A stretch of DNA of 64,000 bases from Haloplanus sp. XH21. Lineage in GTDB: Archaea; Halobacteriota; Halobacteria; Halobacteriales; Haloferacaceae. Positions 17,801-26,195 of this stretch are shown in pieces (the first letter of the stretch is position 1; every line of letters starts with the position of its first letter). The position numbers were made by a program, and so were the translations under genes. Location: contig NZ_JALLPL010000001.1 of assembly GCF_023276355.1 (NCBI RefSeq), positions 1,674,001-1,738,000 on the forward strand, given 5' to 3'. The notes beneath the pieces are model-generated. The model was not told the origin of the DNA, searched no databases, and was given only the letters and a program-made list of their open reading frames with translations.

Positions 17801-18763
17801 ATGGTCTCCGATTCGTCCGTAGCTCTCACCCGGCGACACGCCCTTCAGGCAGTCGGTGCGACGACGCTCGCCGCACTCGCCGGCTGTTCGTCGACCACAT
17901 TCTCCGACGACGCCAGCCCGGAGTACAGCCTCCGCATCGACTCGGTCGATGCCTCGCCAGTCGACCACGCGCTCTACGAACCCGACGCCGACGCGCTGTT
18001 CGGCGACTCTGCTCGAACCGCCCTCGACGCAATTCTCCCCGACGGACGACACACGACGTACGGCTACGAACCGCTCCCCGACGACGCCTACGTGGAGCAC
18101 GAGGGGGCGTACTACCGCACGGCACACGTCGTCACCGGGCGTGAGACGATGGATCGCACGCTCGTTCGCGTCGATCCCGTCCCGGAAGCCGAGGTCCCCG
18201 AGGACGCCCTACTGATCGATCGGCTCGAACGCCCGAGTGCGCGGGTGCTCAAGATCCTCCACAGCTACACGCACACCGACGGTGGGACGAGCACCGCCGA
18301 CCTGCTTCGGGGCGATGCGTACGTTCTGCGCCGCCCGGCAGAACTCGAGAGCCGGCTCGGCACCGGCGAGTTGGATGGACGGATCGTCACGATGACCGAG
18401 AGCGGCACGTGGGCGTACCGCGTCGACATCACCCAAGAGCGGATCGTCGAGACGGCACGGACGGCGCTCGCCATCGACGTGGCTCGCTCCCGCGAGCAGT
18501 TCCGTGAGGTCGTCTTCGGCTCGCGGATCGACGCCGACCTCGCGCCGGACGCGCTGGCACGCGACGTCAGTGACCTGCTCGAACGGACGGTCGCCCGCGG
18601 GACGTATTCGGAGCCGGCGCCGCTCTCCGACACGTTCGAGACGCTGCTCGACGCGCTCGGTCTGGGTGCCGTCGATACGATGGCGAACGGGAGGCTTCTG
18701 TGGTACGACGGCGAACTCTACCGGTACGCGCTGGCCGTCTCGGAGAGAGCTACTGCCCGCTAG
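17801..18763 (+). CDS. Tat-exported lipoprotein, unknown function
   Basis: 320 residues from the ATG at 17801. N-terminal TRRHALQAVGATTLAALAGC is a Tat signal with lipobox, so the protein is anchored outside by its cysteine. The body is acidic, with no domain I recognise; YEPLPDDAYVEHEGAYYRTA and a repeat-like helical C-terminal half are visible. Its stop overlaps the convergent small gene by 3 bases. Confidence 0.78.
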   Translation: MVSDSSVALTRRHALQAVGATTLAALAGCSSTTFSDDASPEYSLRIDSVDASPVDHALYEPDADALFGDSARTALDAILPDGRHTTYGYEPLPDDAYVEHEGAYYRTAHVVTGRETMDRTLVRVDPVPEAEVPEDALLIDRLERPSARVLKILHSYTHTDGGTSTADLLRGDAYVLRRPAELESRLGTGELDGRIVTMTESGTWAYRVDITQERIVETARTALAIDVARSREQFREVVFGSRIDADLAPDALARDVSDLLERTVARGTYSEPAPLSDTFETLLDALGLGAVDTMANGRLLWYDGELYRYALAVSERATAR

Positions 18764-18915
18764 TCGAACTGCTCGTCGGACATCCCGGCGGTGACATCCT
18801 CGGCCCCCTGTCGGTAGAGGTTGACGCCTAATCCGGCCAGGAACGTGAGGAACCCGACGGCGACGATCCAGAGTAGACTCGGGTGTTCGATCCCGATGTG
18901 GACTGGGATGTGCAT
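18760..18915 (-). CDS. Small single-helix membrane protein
   Basis: 51 residues from the ATG at 18915 (MHIPVHIGIEHPSLLWIVAV). One transmembrane helix (about 13-33), then an acidic tail. The start is chosen because a TATA box (TTATAT on this strand, 18938-18943) is centred about 26 nt upstream, which gives a leaderless mRNA. A longer frame would run through the TATA box. Function unknown. Confidence 0.62.
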   Translation of the reverse strand: MHIPVHIGIEHPSLLWIVAVGFLTFLAGLGVNLYRQGAEDVTAGMSDEQFD

Positions 18916-19040
18916 ACCCCCACTGTGCGAGGCCCGCATATAACGTTTAAAGTTCGGATACCCGTCGCTCACCCCGTCCGTCGGCTGTCGTCTCTTCCCA
19001 CCACTTACCTACCTGGGCCACCCAGGCGACACACACCGTA

Positions 19041-19463
19041 ATGCCTTCAGGAGATGCTACCCGGTCGTCCCCCGACGAGGTGCAGCACCCTCCGCCGATC
19101 CAGTGTGAGGCGTGTGAGTCCGCGCTCCAGAACCGGGACGGTCACACGCTATCGTTCCTGCTGCTCGATCGGCTCACGGTACCCGTTGTCGGGTGCGACG
19201 ACCACGTCACGGAGTTCGCCTCCGTCTGTGGACTGACGGCGACGGATCGGACGGACGTCATCGACCATCCGCCGGCGGGCGGCATCCGTTGTCCCAGCTG
19301 TCAGCTCGCCCGGTACGACATCGGACACCCGGTGGTCTCCGTCCAGGACGGGGCTGTGGGCATCCTGGCCTGTCAGGACCACCAGGCGGAACTCGTCGAT
19401 CGATTCCACGAAGGGCTGGACACACAGGAGCAGCTGACGGCCTCGCTCGACACGTCGCGCTGA
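19041..19463 (+). CDS. Putative zinc-binding protein
   Basis: 140 residues. Cysteine/histidine pairs suggest two metal sites: CEACESAL (about 22-25) with a later CDDH, and RCPSCQLARYDIGH (about 83-96) with ACQDH (about 112). No known family recognised. An inverted repeat CCTGGGccaCCCAGG at 19012-19026, just before the start, may be an operator. Confidence 0.65.
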   Translation: MPSGDATRSSPDEVQHPPPIQCEACESALQNRDGHTLSFLLLDRLTVPVVGCDDHVTEFASVCGLTATDRTDVIDHPPAGGIRCPSCQLARYDIGHPVVSVQDGAVGILACQDHQAELVDRFHEGLDTQEQLTASLDTSR

Positions 19464-19512
19464 TCGCCGGGGTTTCGGGACCGCACTGCGTCGGCCGGGA
19501 CGGTCCGTTTCG

Positions 19513-19782
19513 ATGCGTTCGAGCAGGAACGGCGCCGTCGCGGCCGTCGGCGTGGTTCTCGGCGTCGCCGTCGGCGGGCCGATCGTTCTGGACGTTCTCG
19601 GCGGCGCGTCCCTGTCGGTCGGGACACTGGACACGGTCACCTTCCTGTTCTCGTTCGTGTCGACACCGACGGAGATCTCGATGAGTATCGATCCCGCCGT
19701 GCTCTGGATCGGCGCAGTCGTCGGACTGGTGTACGCGCTGGGTCGGCGCTATCGCCGTGCGCACGCTCCCGGTGGGACGTAG
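19513..19782 (+). CDS. Small membrane protein, two helices
   Basis: 89 residues with two hydrophobic helices (AVAAVGVVLGVAVGGPIVLD and VLWIGAVVGLVYALG) and a basic C-terminus. Not recognised. It follows the zinc-binding gene by 49 nt and may share its transcript. It ends 7 nt before the convergent nuclease gene stop. Confidence 0.6.
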   Translation: MRSSRNGAVAAVGVVLGVAVGGPIVLDVLGGASLSVGTLDTVTFLFSFVSTPTEISMSIDPAVLWIGAVVGLVYALGRRYRRAHAPGGT

Positions 19783-19789
19783 GGACGGC

Positions 19790-21151
19790 TCAGATAACCC
19801 CGCTGACAACGAGCAGGCCCACGACGACCAGCAGCGCCGTGACGAGGGCGCCGCCGACGAGCGGTTTGTTCTCCATCGCCTTCTCGTGAAGCGGCATCGC
19901 CGCGTACGTGTCGCGGAACGTCTCGAGGTTGTCCTCGTCGTAGAAATACTTCGTCTGCAGCGCGAACCGCTCGGTGACTGCACAGCCCGTACAGACCGGC
20001 TCGCCCTCCAGCCGTTCGGTTTCGATGTGGCTGCGGCACGCGATCGCGCCACAGTTGGGGCAGTAGGTGTACGTCTCGTCGACGCCGCTCGCCTCGCAGT
20101 GAACGCAGCGGTGAATCCCGTCCTCGCTCGTCACCCGCGACGGGCCCGCCGCGTAGTACTCGTATGGATGCGAGTAGTCCTGTACCGCCGTCGTGTGCCG
20201 GACCTCGGGAAGGTAGACGGGATCGATCGACTGCACCGACACGTCCGAGCGGTTCGGCTCGCAGGTCTTGTCGTACGTGACGTTGTTGTCGCCCGTATAG
20301 GTCACCGTCGTCGTGTGGTGTGTCCGCAGTCGGTCGACCGCCCACTCCTTGTACTCGGTCTGGGTCTGCCCGAATCGGTGCTCATCGACAGCGTCGAACG
20401 CGGCTTCGAACCGGTCGTCGAGGGCGACCGTCGCGTGCGCGTTCTCGGTGACGAGCGCCGCGACATCGGCGTCGGCCACCTCGGGGTGACCCCGCTCCGC
20501 GTGGACGACGAACCGCGACCGGTCGTCGATCCGGTGAACGACGCCGACGGACGTCTCGAAGACGGCGTTCGTGTCGGCGGTCAGCACGACGACCGGCCGG
20601 AACGTCACCCGCGAGTGTGGCTCCGGAAGTTCGGCGGCCTCGATGTTCTCGATATCGCGAAACGCCGCCGCGACGGGCGCCGACACGGACGCCGACGGGT
20701 CGTAGGGACGGAGCGTCTCGTCACAGAGGATCTCGATCCGCCCGTTGTAGAGGTCGAGACCGATGTCGTCGGCGATGTCGCGCAGGTCCTGCCCGTCGAC
20801 GAGTTCGATCGGGTACGGATCGTCGTTGCGCTGGAGTCGGGTGGCGTACTCCTGTGCGGGCGTCGTGAACCGCCCCGTCGTGACGACCATCCCGCGTTTC
20901 GGCCCGTCGAACTCGAACGTCGCGATCGCGGAGTGGAGTTTCTGCACGACCGGTCGGCCAACCGTCTCCGTGTGCTTACACTCGACGACGACCGCCCGAC
21001 GGGTGCCGTCGACGACCTCTTCCATGATGACGTCCCGCCCCTCGTCGGCCGTCTTCCGCGCTTGCCGGACGTTCTCGTAGCCGAGGGTCCGGAAGACATC
21101 TTCCATCAGATCCTCGAACTCGAAGCCGGAGAGGTCGTCAAGGACGGGCAT
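19790..21151 (-). CDS. Mrr-like restriction nuclease with zinc ribbons and C-terminal membrane anchor
   Basis: 453 residues. The N-terminal Mrr-type endonuclease fold has D40 (DEGRDVIM), E57-x-K59 (VVVECKHT) and Q70 (PVVQKLHSAI), a complete catalytic set. A long middle domain (about 150-345) follows, then zinc ribbons (CVHCEASG, YCPNCGAIACRSH, VCTGCAV, about 350-400) and one C-terminal transmembrane helix (ALVTALLVVVGLLVVSGV). It is probably a membrane-tethered nuclease with its catalytic domain in the cytoplasm. No methylase is adjacent. A role in defence or DNA turnover is inference. Confidence 0.85.
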   Translation of the reverse strand: MPVLDDLSGFEFEDLMEDVFRTLGYENVRQARKTADEGRDVIMEEVVDGTRRAVVVECKHTETVGRPVVQKLHSAIATFEFDGPKRGMVVTTGRFTTPAQEYATRLQRNDDPYPIELVDGQDLRDIADDIGLDLYNGRIEILCDETLRPYDPSASVSAPVAAAFRDIENIEAAELPEPHSRVTFRPVVVLTADTNAVFETSVGVVHRIDDRSRFVVHAERGHPEVADADVAALVTENAHATVALDDRFEAAFDAVDEHRFGQTQTEYKEWAVDRLRTHHTTTVTYTGDNNVTYDKTCEPNRSDVSVQSIDPVYLPEVRHTTAVQDYSHPYEYYAAGPSRVTSEDGIHRCVHCEASGVDETYTYCPNCGAIACRSHIETERLEGEPVCTGCAVTERFALQTKYFYDEDNLETFRDTYAAMPLHEKAMENKPLVGGALVTALLVVVGLLVVSGVI

Positions 21152-21345
21152 CGCGGTGTGTCAGCGTCGTCTCGGCCGAGCGACAAATACGTTGCTACGC
21201 TACGGCCGTGTCGAAAGCCGCAAGCGATGCCCGGTGTCGACGGTCGTGCTGCAGAGAGGGTACAGATAGCGTCAGCTCGGCCGTGTGATCGCTGAAAAAA
21301 TCGGGGTTGGTGTCTGTCGCTATGAACGACAGTCGTGTCTCAGTA

Positions 21346-21552
21346 TTACTGCCGGACGACGTTCGTCGCGCGGGGACCCTTGGGGGAGTCCTCGATGTCG
21401 AACTCGACCTCAGTACCTTCCGTAAGGTCTTCGCCGCCGACGTCTTCCATGTGGAAGAACACGTCTTCGTCGTCGTCGAGGTCGCCGTCGTCAGTCGAAA
21501 TGAACCCGTAGCCGCCTGTGTCGTTGAAGAAATCAACCGTACCGTTTGCCAT
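21346..21552 (-). CDS. cspA: Cold-shock domain protein
   Basis: 68 residues from the ATG at 21552 (MANGTVDFFNDTGGYGFI). A single cold-shock OB-fold with RNP1-like GYGFI and RNP2-like DVFFHM, and an acidic insert (DDGDLDDDED) usual in haloarchaea. Binds single-stranded RNA or DNA. TATA-like ggttatc lies about 30 nt upstream. Confidence 0.95.
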   Translation of the reverse strand: MANGTVDFFNDTGGYGFISTDDGDLDDDEDVFFHMEDVGGEDLTEGTEVEFDIEDSPKGPRATNVVRQ

Positions 21553-21801
21553 TACAACCACACAGAAGGGTGGGTGAGTGATAACCTTTCCGAGGGTCGA
21601 GGTACCACGACTCCCAGTCACCTCTCACTCCGCGGACAGTTCATCGCCAGGAGGATCAAACGGGCTTCCCTGACGGAGACAGCTGCTGTATTCCGGACGC
21701 CATTCCACCGTGGAGGATCTCAACAGCGCTGTTGCCGCTGATCGAGCGGTCCCGCCATACCCCAACGGAAGACCCATCCCGATGGCCCGTCGCGTCCAGA
21801 T

Positions 21802-21981
21802 ATGGCCAGCCACCCGTTCCGGGGCGTTCTCTGTGTGATCGTCGGCCTCCTCGTCGGGGGCGCGCTCGGGCCGCTGTTCGTCCCCGATCCGACGGGGGTG
21901 CTCGCCGCAGCCCTCGCGTTCGGGAGCGCTCTCGTGACCAGTGTGTTCCTCTATCGCTCCTCCTGGTTCCGTGACCGATAA
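21802..21981 (+). CDS. Small membrane protein, two helices
   Basis: 59 residues starting MASHPFRGVLCVIVGLLVGG and ending WFRDR. Two helices separated by FVPDPTG. Small haloarchaeal membrane proteins of this form are common. Not recognised. It lies convergent to the next gene. Confidence 0.55.
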   Translation: MASHPFRGVLCVIVGLLVGGALGPLFVPDPTGVLAAALAFGSALVTSVFLYRSSWFRDR

Positions 21982-22034
21982 TCGGATCGCTCCCGGATCA
22001 CTCCTCGGAGACGAGCGACATCGGGGTCCGCGTC

Positions 22035-22496
22035 CTACTCGCGGCGGGCGTCGACCGAGAGTGCGGTCGCGGAAAGCAGGAGGAACAGCGTCGGGAGCAG
22101 GAAATACCAGCCGATACTGAACACGCCGACGACAGTGATTGCGGCGCCAGCAACGACCGTTCCCCACGTGAGACGTCGGCGGTTGGTCCACGAACTGTAC
22201 ACGCCGACCGCGACGAGGACGAGCAACACGAGCGCCCAAGAGAAGAGTATCTGAGCGTTGCCGCCGCCGGCGCCGCCGAGCAGCGCGTCGATGCCGGACT
22301 CACAGCCACGGGTGACGGTCGGCGTGGTGGTCGTTTCCGTGCCGTTACTGGCGGCCGATCCGGTCGCGGAGGTCGACCGCCAGCAGGAGACGGGGCCGAA
22401 CGCACCCATCAGGAAGAGGAAATGATACGCACCCACGAGGCCGGCGACCGTCGCGGCACCTCGGGCGAGTCGCTGGAGGGACCGGGCGGAGTTCAT
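22035..22496 (-). CDS. Membrane protein, four helices
   Basis: 153 residues. Helix 1 is near 10-35 (GAATVAGLVGAYHFLFL). An external loop with two cysteines (SCWRS, RGCESG) and Thr-rich sequence follows, then three helices to the C-terminus. The two loop cysteines could form a disulphide. Not recognised. TATA-like taaaatag lies about 28 nt before the start. Confidence 0.68.
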   Translation of the reverse strand: MNSARSLQRLARGAATVAGLVGAYHFLFLMGAFGPVSCWRSTSATGSAASNGTETTTTPTVTRGCESGIDALLGGAGGGNAQILFSWALVLLVLVAVGVYSSWTNRRRLTWGTVVAGAAITVVGVFSIGWYFLLPTLFLLLSATALSVDARRE

Positions 22497-22686
22497 GCCA
22501 AGCGCATGGCTCGGCCACTATTTTACGATACCCCCTGGCACCGGTGACAGACGATGGCTGCTCCGCCGTCGGCTTGCAACATCGTCCCTGAGCGTCGCTT
22601 GCGTTCATCACGTACCTCCCGCATCACTATGAACGTCGGAGAGGAACCTGTCCGCGGCTATCGTGTCGTTCGTCCGAGAGCGGACC

Positions 22687-23739
22687 TCATCGGTCGGTCG
22701 CGAAGAGCCGTTCGTTGTTCGCCGCGTAGAGGCGGTCGTCGCCGGCGACGACCGTGCCGACGGTGCTGTTCGTTTCGATCTGCCACTGGTGGGCGCCATC
22801 ACGCGTGAACGCGTATAGCCGGTCGTCGTTCGAGCCGGCGTACACCATCCCGTCAGCCAACGCGGGTTCGTACACGGTGCTGTTCTCGTCCGTGAACGAC
22901 CAGCGTTCGGTGCCGTCCGCACGCCTGAGCGCGACGAGCGTGCCGTGGTCGCGCCCGCTACAGCCGAGATACACCGCGTCCGGTCCGACCACCGGGCGCG
23001 TCCCGCGTTTCGGCGACGGCGTGTTGGCCGTCCACCGAACGGAGCCGTCCGCGATATCGAGCGCGAGGAGTTGGCCGGTCCGTCCCGGCTCCAGCGACGT
23101 GGCGACATAGACGGTGTCGCCAGCGATCGTGGGGCTTCGTGTCTCGGTGTCGGTGCGTTGCTGCCACCGACGCTCACCGCTGGATTCGAAGGCGGTGACG
23201 ACCCCATCGACGCGGTTCGTGAACACGATCACGTTCGCCGTCGCAGCCGGCGTCGTGAGACGCTCGCCGCCGGTCGATGCGCGCCAGTCGACTGCACCGG
23301 TGGTCGCATCGATAGCGAGCAGGTCGTCGGCGTTCGCGTACACCCGCCCGGGGGCGACGGCGACACCCTGTCTGAGCGGCGATCCGTCGAACCAGACCTG
23401 TTCACCGTCCGAGCGGCGGAGTGCGCGAAGGCCGTCACAGCCCGGGACGTAGATCCGGTGGTCGTCGACCGCGATATCGCTGCGTAGACAGAGCCGTTCG
23501 TCGAACTCGCTCTCGTCGTATTCGACCGTCCACTGTCTGCTGCCGTCGGCCGGCGACAACGCGTACAGCGTCCGCCGCCCCAGCACGTAGAGGACACCGC
23601 CGTCGAGAACGGGGACGCCGCGAATGTTCTTTCGCCAGCGAATGCGCTCGGGTGACGGCCCGGTCTGGCCGATACATCCGGCACTGACGCCACCGAAGAG
23701 GGCACCGACGGTCTGGAGGGTCGTTCTACGGGAAACCAT
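22687..23739 (-). CDS. PQQ-type beta-propeller Tat lipoprotein
   Basis: 350 residues. Tat signal with lipobox (SRRTTLQTVGALFGGVSAGC), then repeated propeller blades with the pattern VYxG..DDRLYAFxxDGxxxW that marks PQQ-like WD-type outer-surface propellers. It is probably a membrane-tethered scaffold; the residues needed for PQQ enzymatic activity are not evident. A second propeller lipoprotein lies at 26195-27478. Confidence 0.85.
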   Translation of the reverse strand: MVSRRTTLQTVGALFGGVSAGCIGQTGPSPERIRWRKNIRGVPVLDGGVLYVLGRRTLYALSPADGSRQWTVEYDESEFDERLCLRSDIAVDDHRIYVPGCDGLRALRRSDGEQVWFDGSPLRQGVAVAPGRVYANADDLLAIDATTGAVDWRASTGGERLTTPAATANVIVFTNRVDGVVTAFESSGERRWQQRTDTETRSPTIAGDTVYVATSLEPGRTGQLLALDIADGSVRWTANTPSPKRGTRPVVGPDAVYLGCSGRDHGTLVALRRADGTERWSFTDENSTVYEPALADGMVYAGSNDDRLYAFTRDGAHQWQIETNSTVGTVVAGDDRLYAANNERLFATDR

Positions 23740-23836
23740 AGGTAGAGACAGGGATTCTCCGAAAAGAGTGCTTCGTCGTTCGGCCGGCAGACACGGGGAT
23801 GCGGAGTTTTTAGGGCGGACCCGCGTAGTGGTGCCT

Positions 23837-24625
23837 ATGCCGTCGGATGAGACCGCCCAATTCCTCGCTGGCTCTCCGGACCGACGCCGACTCTTGGACC
23901 ATCTGGCCGATCATCCCGGGACACCCGCTGCACTCGCGGAGACACTCCCCCTTTCGCGGCGGAGTGTGCAGCGTCATCTCAGTCAGTTCGCCGACCGCGG
24001 CTGGGTGGAGAAGGACGAGGGGAGCTATCGGCTCACGGTGACGGGCGAGCTCGTCGTGGCCGAACACGCGGCGTACCGCGAGAGGCTCGACCGCATCGAA
24101 ACGTTCCGTCCCCTCTTCGACGAGCTCCCCGACCGCGCTCACGCCCCCGACCCACGATGGCTGACGGGGGCGACGCTGGTCACGGCGACGTCGACGAATC
24201 CGCAGGCTCCGGTTCGAGCGTACGCCGACGCGGTGCGGGCGCTAGAGACCGATCACGTGCGGATGCTGTCGCCGATCCTCAGCCGGTCGTTTCACGACGC
24301 TCACGCCCGCTTGGCGAGCGCCGGTGTCTACACCGAACTCGTCATGGATGCGGCCACGATCAAGCGCGCGAGCGACCTCAATCCCGGCGAATTCGAGGTC
24401 ATCGTCGGTCTCGACGTGTTGGATCTCTACCGTCATCCGTCGCCGATCCAGTTCGGCCTCACCCTCGGCGACGAGCGAACGGTGATGGGTGCCTACGACG
24501 AGGACGGCACTCTCCGGGCCTGTGTCACGTCCGCGAACGAGGCGTTCCGTGCCTGGGGCGACGACCTGTTCGATCGCTACCGTGACAGAGCCGAGCCAGT
24601 CGACTCCGCAGTCCCGTTCCGATAG
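23837..24625 (+). CDS. HTH transcriptional regulator with C-terminal sensor domain
   Basis: 262 residues from the ATG at 23837 (MPSDETAQFLAGSPDRRRLL). Winged helix at about 10-75 (LPLSRRSVQRHLSQFADRGWV), then a C-terminal domain (PVRAYADAVRALETDHVRML, TLGDERTVMGAYDEDG) typical of haloarchaeal HTH regulators with DUF1724-like effectors. Divergent from the propeller lipoprotein gene, so it may regulate it; ligand unknown. Confidence 0.8.
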   Translation: MPSDETAQFLAGSPDRRRLLDHLADHPGTPAALAETLPLSRRSVQRHLSQFADRGWVEKDEGSYRLTVTGELVVAEHAAYRERLDRIETFRPLFDELPDRAHAPDPRWLTGATLVTATSTNPQAPVRAYADAVRALETDHVRMLSPILSRSFHDAHARLASAGVYTELVMDAATIKRASDLNPGEFEVIVGLDVLDLYRHPSPIQFGLTLGDERTVMGAYDEDGTLRACVTSANEAFRAWGDDLFDRYRDRAEPVDSAVPFR

Positions 24626-24639
24626 GGTCGCGCATCGGG

Positions 24640-24879
24640 GTGCTCCGATATCAGCCATCTCTCGCCGATGACAGGGTTCACAAGAGTATTCTCCCCACCA
24701 CAAGCTGGTGGAGTATATCCCTGCCACGAGACACACTCCTCTTCGGTATCGCCCTCATCATGTTCGGCAACTGGGTCGCGGTCGACGGGTTGCAAGGGGT
24801 GCAGTTCGCCACCGCCGGACTGGCGCTTGCAGCGATCGCGTTTCTCGCCAGTGTGCTCGTCACGATACGTGCACAGTGA
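24640..24879 (+). CDS. Possible small membrane protein
   Basis: An open frame of up to 79 codons with two convincing helices (LLFGIALIMFGNWVAVDG and FATAGLALAAIAFLASVLV). No ATG is available in its N-terminal part (GTG at 24640), so the start is uncertain. Small membrane proteins ending like this are common in haloarchaea. The true N-terminus may be near PRDTLLFG. Confidence 0.4.
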   Translation: MLRYQPSLADDRVHKSILPTTSWWSISLPRDTLLFGIALIMFGNWVAVDGLQGVQFATAGLALAAIAFLASVLVTIRAQ

Positions 24880-24994
24880 GTCCACGTGCGCAGTGAGTCT
24901 TCCAGCAGGGCTGTCGCCGAGGTTGATACAGCCAAGATTTGAGCCTTGCGGCGTTTTATTTCCGTCGAGGCAGTGGCTCGATAGAGGTCGCACC

Positions 24995-25180
24995 ATGAGG
25001 CGATTCAGCTCCGACGGTTCCGCGTGGATCGACGCCGTCGCAACGACCCCGCAAGCGCGGCTGTGCGGAAACGCCGCGAGAACGACCGCGGCCCTCCTGA
25101 CGCTACTCTACGGCGGAGCCGTTGGGATGGTCGGCGATCTTCTCGGGACGACTGCCCGGACGATCACGGAGATCGAATAG
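24995..25180 (+). CDS. Small protein, unknown
   Basis: 61 residues (MRRFSSDGSAWIDAVATTPQ...). One weakly hydrophobic stretch (AALLTLLYGGAVGMVGDLLG) may be a membrane helix. It ends 5 nt before the hydrolase start on the same strand and may be coupled to it. Not recognised. Confidence 0.5.
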   Translation: MRRFSSDGSAWIDAVATTPQARLCGNAARTTAALLTLLYGGAVGMVGDLLGTTARTITEIE

Positions 25181-25185
25181 CGCCG

Positions 25186-26028
25186 ATGGCCTCCCCACTA
25201 CGCGAGCGTCCGGATCGGCGCTCGACGCTCTCGACGGAGACGTGTCCCCTCTCGGATGGGCGAACGCTGGCCTACACGACCGGTGGCGATCCGGACGGTG
25301 TCCCTGTCGTCGCCCACCACGGAACCCCCGGGTCTCGGCTGTTCGCCGCGTTGCTTTCGGCGGCGGCCGCTGACACGGGCGTCCGACTGCTCGTTCCGGA
25401 TCGCCCCGGTTACGGCCGCTCGTCGTCACCGCCGCGTGACTGGACGTGGTGGGCGTGGCAGCACGACCTGACGGAACTCCTCCGTTCGGAATCGATCCGT
25501 CGAGCCGGTGTCATGGGGTTCTCCGGCGGCGGCCCCTTCGCGATCGCAGCCGCAGACAGCGACTGGGCGAGCCGACTCGCCCTGGTCAGTACGGTCGTTC
25601 CACCGGCCGACACCGCGCTCGTACGGCTCTCGAGGGTCCCGTTTGCAGTACGCCTCCTCTTTCGAGCGGCCAAGGTACTCGCGGCCATCAGATCGGAGCC
25701 GAAGGCGATCGTCGAGCAGTACACCGATCGATCGGTGTCGGCGGCGGTCGCACGGGCTGTCGCCGACGACTTCCATGAAGCCTTGCGTCAGGGGGCACGG
25801 GCCGTCGCCCGGGAGAACCGGTCGTTTGCAACCGACGCTCTCGAACCGAGACGGCTATCCCTCCCGGTTCACGCGTGGCACGGGACGCAGGACACGAACA
25901 CGCCACTCTCTCCGGTACGAGCGGTCATGCACGATGTTGACGGACGGCTGTCGACGACCGAAACCGACCATCTCGGGACGTTGCTCGACTGTCGGAGAGA
26001 CGTGTTCGAGTGGCTGAGCGCCGAATAG
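25186..26028 (+). CDS. Alpha/beta hydrolase
   Basis: 280 residues from the ATG at 25186. Oxyanion motif HHGTPGSR near residue 45, nucleophile elbow GFSGGGPF (Ser near 113), and a late HAWHGTQDTNTPLSP with the catalytic acid. The catalytic histidine is presumably in ETDHLG near the C-terminus. A soluble esterase-like enzyme whose substrate cannot be read from the sequence. Confidence 0.85.
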   Translation: MASPLRERPDRRSTLSTETCPLSDGRTLAYTTGGDPDGVPVVAHHGTPGSRLFAALLSAAAADTGVRLLVPDRPGYGRSSSPPRDWTWWAWQHDLTELLRSESIRRAGVMGFSGGGPFAIAAADSDWASRLALVSTVVPPADTALVRLSRVPFAVRLLFRAAKVLAAIRSEPKAIVEQYTDRSVSAAVARAVADDFHEALRQGARAVARENRSFATDALEPRRLSLPVHAWHGTQDTNTPLSPVRAVMHDVDGRLSTTETDHLGTLLDCRRDVFEWLSAE

Positions 26029-26113
26029 CCGACGTGGACGCGATCGGCCGCGGCATATGGCTCCCCCGTCTCGTCGCGACTTCCATCCGGGAGCGTATCG
26101 AGATGGGCCACTC

Positions 26114-26195
26114 ATACGGATTATTGTACCTGTTTACCGGCGGTTCGCCGGACTGTTTCGGCGAACCACCGGTACTGACGTACAATAAACCGTAT
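26114..26195. repeat. Intergenic palindromic repeat, copy A (best copy)
   Basis: Two 36-nt arms, about 26114-26149 and 26160-26195, form a near-perfect inverted repeat around a 10-nt centre. The outer arm begins ATACGG-TTATTGTAC and the inner arm ends CGG-GGTTCGCC. It sits exactly between two convergent stop codons. Related copies lie at 43225-43292 and 49611-49690, with fragments at 36603, 37999 and 46862. Either a MITE-like element or a shared bidirectional terminator. Confidence 0.75.

Noticed and set aside
19757-21295. Plus-strand frame of 512 codons across the Mrr gene
   Set aside because: Antisense to a gene with intact catalytic residues and zinc ribbons; composition is Arg/Val/Asp noise.
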